Assembly (NCBI GenBank): GCA_023431055.1
Contig: JAEYXX010000044.1
Coordinates: 1-22,583 of the forward strand
Direction of reading: 5' to 3'
Length of the DNA stretch: 22,583 nucleotides
Source of the DNA: Pseudomonadota bacterium
GTDB lineage: Bacteria; Pseudomonadota; Gammaproteobacteria; Pseudomonadales; Pseudomonadaceae
Positions 16,421-22,583 of the stretch are shown here, piece after piece. The position numbers and the translations under genes were made by a program. The number at the start of each line of letters is the position of its first letter. Positions within the stretch are counted from its first letter, which is position 1. Under the pieces are notes generated by a model that saw nothing but the letters and a program-made list of their open reading frames with translations, did no database searches and was not told the origin of the DNA.

Positions 16421-17350
16421 ATGACCCTCACCGAACTGCGGTACATCGTCACCCTCGCCCAGGAACAACACTTCGGCCGCGCCGCCGAGCGTTGCCACGT
16501 CAGCCAGCCGACCCTGTCGGTGGGCGTGAAGAAGCTGGAGGACGAGCTGGGCGTGCTGATCTTCGAGCGCAGCAAGAGCGCCGTGCGCCTGACCCCGGTC
16601 GGTGAGGGCATCGTCACCCAGGCACAGAAGGTGCTGGAGCAGGCCCAGGGCATTCGCGAACTGGCCCAGGCCGGCAAGAACCAGCTGACCGCCCCACTGA
16701 AGATTGGCGCCATCTACACCGTCGGCCCCTATCTGTTCCCGCACCTGATTCCGCAGCTGCACCGGGTCGCCCCGGACATGCCGCTGTACATCGAGGAAAA
16801 CTTCACCCATATCCTGCGTGACAAACTGCGCACCGGTGAGCTCGACGCCATCATCATCGCCCTGCCGTTCCAGGAGGCCGACGTACTGACCAAGCCGCTG
16901 TACGACGAGCCCTTCTACGCCCTGCTGCCGGCCGGCCATCCCTGGGCGGAGCTGAAGACCATCGACACCAAGCTGCTCAACGACAAGAGCCTGCTGCTGC
17001 TCGGTGAAGGGCACTGCTTCCGCGACCAGGTGCTGGAAGCCTGTCCGACCCTGCGCAAGGGCGGCGACGACCACGGCAAGCACACCACAGTGGAATCCAG
17101 CTCGCTGGAAACCATCCGCCATATGGTCGCCTCCGGCCTCGGCGTGTCGATCCTGCCGTTCTCGGCGGTGGACAGCCACCACTATGCGCCGGGCGTGATC
17201 GAAGTACGTCCGCTCAGCGCGCCGGTGCCGTTCCGTACCGTGGCCATCGCCTGGCGTGCCAGCTTCCCGCGGCCCAACGCCATCGAAGTGCTGGCCGACT
17301 CGATCCGCCTCTGCTCGGTCGCCCGCAGCCCGCAGACCAAGGCAGTCTGA
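16421..17350 (+). CDS. oxyR: Hydrogen peroxide sensor and LysR-type regulator OxyR
   Basis: OxyR senses peroxide by forming a disulfide and then activates catalase, alkyl hydroperoxide reductase and related genes. The 309-residue protein has the LysR helix-turn-helix, AAERCHVSQPTLSVGVKKLE (21-40), a linker helix and a substrate-binding-like regulatory domain. The redox pair falls exactly at Cys199 (GEGHC) and Cys208 (LEAC), the E. coli numbering, so it should be redox-active. The ribosome site is weak (GGAT). It is divergent from the YeeZ-like gene and followed after eight bases by recG, the same oxyR-recG order as in P. aeruginosa, where the two form an operon. Confidence 0.97.
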   Translation: MTLTELRYIVTLAQEQHFGRAAERCHVSQPTLSVGVKKLEDELGVLIFERSKSAVRLTPVGEGIVTQAQKVLEQAQGIRELAQAGKNQLTAPLKIGAIYTVGPYLFPHLIPQLHRVAPDMPLYIEENFTHILRDKLRTGELDAIIIALPFQEADVLTKPLYDEPFYALLPAGHPWAELKTIDTKLLNDKSLLLLGEGHCFRDQVLEACPTLRKGGDDHGKHTTVESSSLETIRHMVASGLGVSILPFSAVDSHHYAPGVIEVRPLSAPVPFRTVAIAWRASFPRPNAIEVLADSIRLCSVARSPQTKAV

Positions 17351-17358
17351 GGCCAGAG

Positions 17359-19434
17359 GTGAGCGAGCTGGCAGCGGTTTCCGTCACTGCGCTCAAAGGC
17401 GTAGGCGCCGCCCTGGCCGAGAAGCTGGCCAAGGTCGGCCTGGAAAACCTGCAGGACGTGCTGTTCCACCTGCCGCTGCGCTATCAGGATCGCACCCGCA
17501 TCACCCCCATTGGCGCGCTGCGCCCGGGGCAGGATGCGGTGGTCGAGGGCATCGTCGCTGGCGCCGACGTGGTCATGGGCCGGCGGCGCAGCCTCTTGGT
17601 GCGTCTGCAGGACGGCAGCGGCACGCTGAGCCTGCGCTTCTTCCACTTCAGCCAGGCGCAGAAGGAAGGGCTCAAACGCGGCACGGCGCTGCGCTGCTAT
17701 GGCGAAGTGCGCCCCGGTGCGACGGGCCTGGAGATCTACCACCCGGAATACCGTGCGCAGAGCGGCGACGAGCCGGCGCCGGTGGAACAGAGCCTGACCC
17801 CCATCTACCCGACCACCGAAGGCTTGACCCAGCAGCGCCTGCGCCAGCTCAGCCAGCAGGCATTGGCCCGCCTGGGCCCACGCAGCCTGCCGGACTGGCT
17901 GCCCGACGAGCTGGCCCGCGACTATCGCCTGGCACCCTTGGATGAGGCCATCCGCTATTTGCACCGGCCGCCGCCGGACGCCGATGTCGAAGAACTCGCC
18001 GAGGGCCGTCACTGGGCCCAGCATCGCCTGGCCTTCGAGGAACTGCTCACTCATCAGCTGTCGCTACAACGCCTGCGTGAACAGGTGCGTGCGCAGCAGG
18101 CGCCAGCACTGCCGCCTGCCAAGAAGCTGCCGCAGCAGTACCTGGCCAACCTCGGCTTTGCCCCAACCGGCGCCCAGCAGCGCGTCGGTGCCGAGATCGC
18201 TTACGACCTGGCGCAGAGCGAGCCGATGCTGCGCCTGGTGCAGGGTGACGTCGGCGCCGGCAAGACGGTGGTCGCCGCCCTGGCCGCCTTGCAGGCGCTG
18301 GAGGCCGGTTATCAGGTGGCGCTGATGGCCCCCACCGAGATTCTCGCCGAGCAGCACTTTCTCAACTTCAGCAAGTGGCTGGCACCGCTCGGCCTGGACG
18401 TAGCCTGGCTGGCCGGCAAGCTCAAGGGCAAGGCGCGCGCCAGTGCACTGGAACAGATCGCCAGCGGCTGCCCGATGGTGGTCGGCACCCACGCCCTGTT
18501 CCAGGAGGAAGTGAAGTTCAAGCGTCTGGCTCTTGTGATCATCGACGAACAGCATCGCTTCGGCGTGCAGCAACGCCTGGCTCTGCGCCAGAAGGGCATC
18601 GACGGCCGCCTCTGCCCGCACCAGTTGATCATGACAGCCACGCCCATCCCGCGCACTCTGGCGATGAGCGCCTACGCCGACCTGGACACCTCGATCCTCG
18701 ACGAGCTGCCGCCAGGGCGCACGCCGGTCAACACCCTGGTGATCGCCGACAGCCGCCGCGATGAGGTCATAGAGCGGGTGCGCAACGCCTGTCAGCAGGG
18801 GCGTCAGGCCTACTGGGTGTGCACCCTGATCGAGGAATCCGAGGAGCTCACCTGCCAGGCTGCGGAAACCAGCTTCGAGGAGCTCTCCGCCGCGCTCGGC
18901 GAGCTGCGCGTCGGGCTGATCCATGGGCGCATGAAACCGGCCGAAAAGGCCGCGGTGATGGACGAATTCAAGCAGGGCCACCTGCAGCTGCTGGTGGCCA
19001 CCACGGTGATCGAAGTCGGCGTCGACGTACCCAACGCCAGCCTGATGATCATCGAGAACCCGGAAAGATTGGGATTGGCGCAACTGCACCAGCTGCGCGG
19101 CCGGGTCGGTCGCGGCAGCGCCGCCAGTCATTGCGTGCTGCTCTATCACGCGCCACTGTCGCAACTGGGCCGCGAACGCCTGGCGATCATGCGCGAGACC
19201 ACCGATGGCTTCGTTATCGCCGAGAAGGATCTGGAGCTACGTGGCCCCGGGGAAATGCTCGGCACCCGGCAGACCGGCCTGCTGCAATTCAAGGTCGCCG
19301 ACCTGATGCGCGACGCAGACCTGCTGCCCGCCGTGCGCGACGCGGCGCAGGCACTGCTGGAACATTGGCCACAACATGTAGCTCCATTGCTGGAGCGCTG
19401 GTTGCGCCACGGCCAGCAATACGGTCAAGTGTGA
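17359..19434 (+). CDS. recG: ATP-dependent DNA helicase RecG
   Basis: RecG remodels stalled forks and branched DNA such as Holliday junctions and R-loops. The 691-residue protein has the N-terminal wedge/OB region (about 50-150, with LLVRLQDGSGTLSLRFF) and a complete superfamily 2 helicase core. The core includes Walker A GDVGAGKT (296-303), DEQH (396-399), TATPIPRT (426-433) and QLRGRVGRG (578-586), and then the C-terminal RecG region. A GTG start is used at 17359; GAGG at 17349-17352 overlaps the oxyR stop and gives proper spacing. Placement in an operon with oxyR ties DNA repair to peroxide response. Confidence 0.97.
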   Translation: MSELAAVSVTALKGVGAALAEKLAKVGLENLQDVLFHLPLRYQDRTRITPIGALRPGQDAVVEGIVAGADVVMGRRRSLLVRLQDGSGTLSLRFFHFSQAQKEGLKRGTALRCYGEVRPGATGLEIYHPEYRAQSGDEPAPVEQSLTPIYPTTEGLTQQRLRQLSQQALARLGPRSLPDWLPDELARDYRLAPLDEAIRYLHRPPPDADVEELAEGRHWAQHRLAFEELLTHQLSLQRLREQVRAQQAPALPPAKKLPQQYLANLGFAPTGAQQRVGAEIAYDLAQSEPMLRLVQGDVGAGKTVVAALAALQALEAGYQVALMAPTEILAEQHFLNFSKWLAPLGLDVAWLAGKLKGKARASALEQIASGCPMVVGTHALFQEEVKFKRLALVIIDEQHRFGVQQRLALRQKGIDGRLCPHQLIMTATPIPRTLAMSAYADLDTSILDELPPGRTPVNTLVIADSRRDEVIERVRNACQQGRQAYWVCTLIEESEELTCQAAETSFEELSAALGELRVGLIHGRMKPAEKAAVMDEFKQGHLQLLVATTVIEVGVDVPNASLMIIENPERLGLAQLHQLRGRVGRGSAASHCVLLYHAPLSQLGRERLAIMRETTDGFVIAEKDLELRGPGEMLGTRQTGLLQFKVADLMRDADLLPAVRDAAQALLEHWPQHVAPLLERWLRHGQQYGQV

Positions 19435-19467
19435 ACCTGCTCACAGGACAACCGTCGCCACGAACCT

Positions 19468-19493
19468 TTGCACAAAGCCTCGCTGGTTATACT
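19468..19493 (+). promoter_or_regulatory. Possible promoter of the HDOD gene
   Basis: TATACT (19488-19493) is a good -10 about 33 bases before the ATG. The best -35-like sequence, TTGCAC (19468-19473), is only 14 bases away, so the call is tentative. The 91-base gap after recG shows no strong terminator. Confidence 0.35.
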
Positions 19494-19525
19494 CCGAGGC
19501 ACATGCGCCAACGCTGGATACCGCT

Positions 19526-20926
19526 ATGACTGAAGTCGCCCTCGCCGCCAACGCCAATCCGCAACCGCCCGCCGTGATCGTGCAACTGCTGGAGAAACTC
19601 GCCGTGCCCTATCAGGTACGCGCGGAACGCCCAGGCCAGCCGAGCGAGGCGCGTCTGCAGGCCGTGCTGGTAGACGACGCGGTTGGCGCCCTGCTGGTGC
19701 TCTACCCGCGCAGCCACTTGCTGGATCTGTCGCGCCTGGCGGAACTGACCGGGCGCCAGCTCACCGCAGTCAAACCCGAACGCCTGGAACGCATGCTCGG
19801 CAAGCACAGTCTGGCCGCGCTGCCTGGCCTGCCGCCGCTGACCAGTTCGCCCTGCCTGTACGAGGAGCGCCTGCTGCAGGTGCCCAGCCTGCTGATCGAT
19901 TCCGGCCAGCCCGGTGTGCTGCTGGAAATTCCCACCGAAGCCTTCAAGACCCTGTTGAGCAAGGCCAGCGCGGCGCGTTTCGGTGAGCCGGTCAGCGCGA
20001 TCAAACCGAATCTGGATCGCCCGCATGATGACCGCGAGGAAATCACCCAGGCCGTGCGCGCCTTTACCGCGCGCCGAATTCAACAGCGTCTGGAAGAGAC
20101 CATCGAGATTCCGCCGCTGCCGGAAACCGCGCAGAAGATCATCAAGCTGCGGGTCGACCCCAACGCCACGGTGGACGACATCACCGGCGTGGTGGAAACC
20201 GACCCGGCGCTGGCGGCCCAGGTGATCAGTTGGGCGGCGTCGCCCTATTACGCCGCACCCGGCAAGATCCGCTCAGTGGAGGACGCCATCGTCCGCGTGC
20301 TGGGCTTCGACCTAGTAATCAACCTGGCCCTCGGCCTGGCCCTTGGCAAGACGCTGAGTCTGCCCAAGGACCAGCCGCAGCACGCTACGCCCTACTGGCA
20401 GCAGGCGATCTACAGCGCTGCGGTGATCGAGGGCCTGACTCGTGCCATGCCCCGCGCGCAGCGCCCGGAAGCCGGCCTGACCTACCTCGCCGGTCTGTTG
20501 CACAACTTCGGCTATATGGTCCTGGCGCACGTGTTCCCACCACACTTCTCGCTGATCTGCCGGCATCTGGAGGTCAACCCGCATCTGTCGCACAGTCATA
20601 TCGAACAACATCTGCTGGGCATCACCCGCGAACAGATCGGTGCCTGGCTGATGCGTCACTGGGACATGCCGGAGGAACTGGCCAGCGCCCTGCGTTTCCA
20701 GCACGACCCGAGCTACGCAGGCGACAACGCTGCCTTCCCCAACCTGGTGTGCCTGGCAGTCAGTCTGCTGCGCAACCGTGGCATCGGCGCAGGGCCGCAG
20801 AGCGAGATTCCCGACGAGTTGTTCGAGGCGCTGGGCCTGAGTCGGGAAAAAGCCGAGGAGGCCGTGAGCAAGGTGCTCAGTGCCGAAGCCGCCCTACGCG
20901 AACTGGCGGCGCAGTTTCCGCACTGA
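19526..20926 (+). CDS. YbaK-like domain fused to HDOD domain
   Basis: The 466-residue cytoplasmic protein has two parts. Residues about 15-160 resemble the YbaK/ProX aminoacyl-tRNA deacylase fold, with the helix VIVQLLEKLAVPYQV, LLDLSRLAELTGRQL and a GLPPLTSSP turn like the family's G-SP loop. The conserved catalytic lysine expected near LVDDAVGALLVLY is not seen, so this part is probably not an active deacylase. Residues about 190-400 form an HDOD domain, starting at IPPLPETAQKIIKLRVDP and continuing through ETDPALAAQVISWA, ASPYY and GLLHNFGYMVLAHVFP, with degenerate HD residues. HDOD proteins act in signalling, often with c-di-GMP. It follows recG and converges on the DUF2059-like gene with a six-base gap. 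Confidence 0.82.
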   Translation: MTEVALAANANPQPPAVIVQLLEKLAVPYQVRAERPGQPSEARLQAVLVDDAVGALLVLYPRSHLLDLSRLAELTGRQLTAVKPERLERMLGKHSLAALPGLPPLTSSPCLYEERLLQVPSLLIDSGQPGVLLEIPTEAFKTLLSKASAARFGEPVSAIKPNLDRPHDDREEITQAVRAFTARRIQQRLEETIEIPPLPETAQKIIKLRVDPNATVDDITGVVETDPALAAQVISWAASPYYAAPGKIRSVEDAIVRVLGFDLVINLALGLALGKTLSLPKDQPQHATPYWQQAIYSAAVIEGLTRAMPRAQRPEAGLTYLAGLLHNFGYMVLAHVFPPHFSLICRHLEVNPHLSHSHIEQHLLGITREQIGAWLMRHWDMPEELASALRFQHDPSYAGDNAAFPNLVCLAVSLLRNRGIGAGPQSEIPDELFEALGLSREKAEEAVSKVLSAEAALRELAAQFPH

Positions 20927-20932
20927 TGCCTG

Positions 20933-21685
20933 TTACGGCCTGAGCGCCGTCTTGCGCAGCTGCTCGCGACGTTCGGCGAACAACTGCGGCACCACTTCCA
21001 GGCTGATGGCGAGCAGCTGGCTGACGCTGGCGTGCTCGTACAGTGCCGCATATTCGGCCAACTGATCGCTGGGCATCTGCCGGTATGCATAGAACATGAA
21101 GGTTTCCACCGCCTGCTCGCTGGACTGGCGGATGGCTTCGGCCTGCTTCTGCGTCTGCGCCTGTAGCTCGGCCTCATCGAGGTTCTCTCCCCGCGCCCTC
21201 AGCGCCAGCAGCGCCTGGGTCTTGCCCACCTCGTAACGTAGCAGGCTGGCCAGCTCGGTGGTACGCGCGGCCGTATCGAGCCGCTTGACCAGGTCCAGAC
21301 GCGCCCCTCGAGGCGGTTGCTCCTGCAGCCGCTGGCGGTATTCAGCCAGGCCTTCGGGCTGCTCACCGACCGCTCGCTCGGCCGCAGTGAAGCGTCGCGC
21401 CAAAGGGCTGTCGAGGCGTTCGCGCACCTGCTCGCTCTGCTGCGCATCGAAGCGGGAGCCAACCCGCTCAGCCAGCTCCAGACAAAACGCCTCGCCGGCG
21501 AACAGCTGCGCAAGACGTTTCTGTTCGGCTTCGCTCTGGCCGCGCTGCAGCAGCGGCGCGCTTTGTTCGCAGAGCAGATGGATGCCCGCCAGCTCGAACA
21601 GCGGCAGCAGGGCTCTGGCGGGGGCCGGCTCGGCTTGCGCGGTGGCGGCGACCAGCAACAGCAGGGACAGGAGGAGAAGACGCAT
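20933..21685 (-). CDS. Secreted DUF2059-like protein
   Basis: The 250-residue protein starts with a clear signal peptide, MRLLLLSLLLLVAATAQA, with cleavage expected after residue 18. The rest is almost wholly helical and rich in A, E, L, Q and R. The final part, VETFMFYAYRQMPSDQLAEY followed by ALYEHASVSQLL, looks like the DUF2059 region of small periplasmic proteins. The function is unknown. A GTG at 21700 could extend it by five residues, but the ATG at 21685 gives the cleaner signal peptide. It lies 81 bases after the SCP2-like gene, with a hairpin between them, and converges on the HDOD gene. Confidence 0.78.
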   Translation of the reverse strand: MRLLLLSLLLLVAATAQAEPAPARALLPLFELAGIHLLCEQSAPLLQRGQSEAEQKRLAQLFAGEAFCLELAERVGSRFDAQQSEQVRERLDSPLARRFTAAERAVGEQPEGLAEYRQRLQEQPPRGARLDLVKRLDTAARTTELASLLRYEVGKTQALLALRARGENLDEAELQAQTQKQAEAIRQSSEQAVETFMFYAYRQMPSDQLAEYAALYEHASVSQLLAISLEVVPQLFAERREQLRKTALRP

Positions 21686-21732
21686 GCTTAGGCTTTCCAC
21701 AGGGACCTGCCCGGCAGCCTAACCAAAGCGCA

Positions 21733-21754
21733 GCGTCGCGGCCAGCCGCGACGC
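21733..21754 (-). terminator. Hairpin after the SCP2-like gene
   Basis: GCGTCGCGG (21733-21741) pairs perfectly with CCGCGACGC (21746-21754) around CCAG. On the minus strand it lies just after the SCP2-like gene and is followed by a modestly T-rich stretch (GCGCTTTGGTT). A partial terminator is likely. Confidence 0.5.
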
Positions 21755-21766
21755 GATCTGGTGCTA

Positions 21767-22162
21767 TCAGGCAGCCTTTTTCGGCGCCTCGGTCTTCTTC
21801 TTCGGCATCAGGTACTTGGTCAGCCCCTGAAACCACATGACCAGCGCCGGATTGCCCTGGATCTGGATGTCCTTGTTCTGGATGCCCTGCATGAAAGCCA
21901 GCTGCTTGTTCTTCGCGGTCATGGTCTCGAAGCCGTAGGCGGCGTCCTTGAAACCAATGGCGAAAGCAGGCGCTTGGGCAACACCGCGTTTGCTGGTGAC
22001 TCGCTGACCGGCCACGATGAAGTGGCGGGCAACCTTGCCATCCAGGGTGTGTAGTTGAAAGACCATGTCACGGCCTTCGAGCTGCTGGCGGAAGGCGGGA
22101 TTGTTACGGCTGGCCTTGGCCATCAGGCGCCCCAGCATCCACAGAAGAAAACGGAATTTCAT
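21767..22162 (-). CDS. SCP2 sterol-binding-domain-like protein
   Basis: The 131-residue protein has an N-terminal amphipathic or hydrophobic helix (MKFRFLLWMLGRLM). An SCP2-like alpha/beta domain follows, with MVFQLHTLDGKVARHFIVAGQ, AFAIGFKDAAYGFETM, IQNKDIQIQGNPALVMWF and a lysine/alanine-rich tail (PKKKTEAPKKAA). SCP2 domains hold lipids or acyl chains in a hydrophobic tunnel; no enzyme activity is implied. The start at 22162 has GAGGG six or seven bases before it, while a longer reading to 22249 runs through the promoter. The gene lies between the HU gene and the DUF2059-like gene on the same strand. Confidence 0.82.
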   Translation of the reverse strand: MKFRFLLWMLGRLMAKASRNNPAFRQQLEGRDMVFQLHTLDGKVARHFIVAGQRVTSKRGVAQAPAFAIGFKDAAYGFETMTAKNKQLAFMQGIQNKDIQIQGNPALVMWFQGLTKYLMPKKKTEAPKKAA

Positions 22163-22197
22163 GCTCAGGCCCTCGTGATCGAAGATGATGGCCGCGC

Positions 22198-22225
22198 ATT
22201 GTAGTGGTTTTCTTGCAAGACTACA
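22198..22225 (-). promoter_or_regulatory. SCP2-like gene promoter with palindromes
   Basis: On the minus strand TACAAT (22198-22203) is a good -10, 36 bases before the ATG; no good -35 is present. It overlaps an inverted repeat, TGTAGT (22200-22205) and ACTACA (22220-22225), that encloses the perfect palindrome TCTTGCAAGA (22211-22220). Confidence 0.4.
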
Positions 22226-22280
22226 GCCTGCCAAAAGCACGGCGGGCACAACGCATTTGCCTGCCTGGCGGCGATGGGGA

Positions 22281-22304
22281 GCCCGGAGCCGGGCGGCTCC
22301 GGGC
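22281..22304 (-). terminator. Hairpin after the HU gene
   Basis: GCCCGGAGCC (22281-22290) pairs perfectly with GGCTCCGGGC (22295-22304) around a four-base loop, eight bases past the HU stop on the minus strand. The next bases are C-rich rather than T-rich, so it may be an imperfect terminator. Confidence 0.6.
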
Positions 22305-22311
22305 AGCGGGC

Positions 22312-22583
22312 TCAGTTGACCGCGTCTTTCAGGGACTTGCCCGGCTTGAAGGCGACGGTGTTGCTGGCCTTGATCTTCACCGGTTGACCGGTTTGCGGGT
22401 TCTTGCCCGTACGGGCACCACGGTGGCGCTGGACGAAGGTACCGAAGCCAACCAGCGTCACACTGTCCTTGCGGTTCAGTGCACCGGTGATTTCTTCCAG
22501 TACGGCGTTGAGTACACGATTGGCCTGATCCTTGGTCAGATCAGCCTTTTCGGCGATGGCGGCGGCGAGTTCCGGTTTACGCA
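22312..22583 (-). CDS. hupA: HU family DNA-binding protein (cut at window end)
   Basis: HU bends and compacts DNA as a small dimer in the nucleoid. Reading from the window edge gives RKPELAAAIAEKADLTKDQA, then SVTLVGFGTFVQRHRGARTG and KNPQTGQPVKIKASNTVAFK, ending KSLKDAVN and TGA at 22312-22314. The long basic arm around RHRGARTGKNPQTGQPV is the minor-groove binding ribbon, with the intercalating proline in NPQTGQP. The window ends one base short of a CAT on the + strand, so only the first base of the ATG is missing; the full protein would be 90 residues. The neighbour order matches P. aeruginosa PA5348, annotated as an HU protein; whether to call it hupA or hupB is uncertain. Confidence 0.92.
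   Translation of the reverse strand, partial: RKPELAAAIAEKADLTKDQANRVLNAVLEEITGALNRKDSVTLVGFGTFVQRHRGARTGKNPQTGQPVKIKASNTVAFKPGKSLKDAVN

Noticed and set aside
19430..19445. TGTGA/TCACA stem at the recG stop as terminator
   Set aside because: It has only five base pairs with no T run, so it is too weak to call.

Overview
This GC-rich window carries the gene order and protein sequences of a fluorescent-group or mendocina-type Pseudomonas. The diagnostic order is coaBC-dut-algC-argB, pyrE/crc, rph/yicC, gmk-rpoZ-spoT-ridA, oxyR-recG, an HDOD gene and an HU gene. This is a core chromosomal region in which nearly every base is coding. I saw no rRNA, tRNA, CRISPR array, prophage or intact insertion sequence. 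The species cannot be settled by eye.

Layout, left part. The + strand has the last 17 codons of coaBC, then dut, a long membrane-anchored form of algC, and argB. A gap of 267 bases follows with two stem-loops and no convincing gene. Next comes a hotdog thioesterase gene that converges on a minus-strand pair, pyrE followed by a DUF4124 gene. crc is divergent from pyrE and ends in a clean terminator shared with the convergent minus-strand pair rph followed by a DUF4870 gene.

Layout, middle part. yicC is divergent from rph, and then gmk, rpoZ, spoT and ridA run on the + strand. They supply GMP kinase, RNA polymerase omega, ppGpp synthase/hydrolase and an imine deaminase, a classic nucleotide/stringent-response cluster. 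The gaps after yicC and after ridA hold two copies, in opposite orientation, of one dispersed palindromic repeat whose stem pairs covary. A short lipoprotein gene follows.

Layout, right part. A minus-strand trio follows: a YeeZ-like NAD(P)-binding protein, an AraC regulator spaced by one base, and a LysE exporter whose ribosome binding site sits inside a hairpin. oxyR and recG run divergently from that trio on the + strand, followed by a gene joining a YbaK-like domain to an HDOD domain. The window ends with a secreted DUF2059-like protein, an SCP2-like protein and an HU protein on the minus strand. The HU gene is cut one base before the end of its start codon.

The largest stretches without a gene are 4070-4336, 9131-9336 and 12940-13137, all under 300 bases, and their contents are listed. 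The points most worth a second look are the algC extension, the lysE hairpin, the covarying repeat pair and the YbaK-HDOD fusion. I did not find a clear new defence or mobile system.
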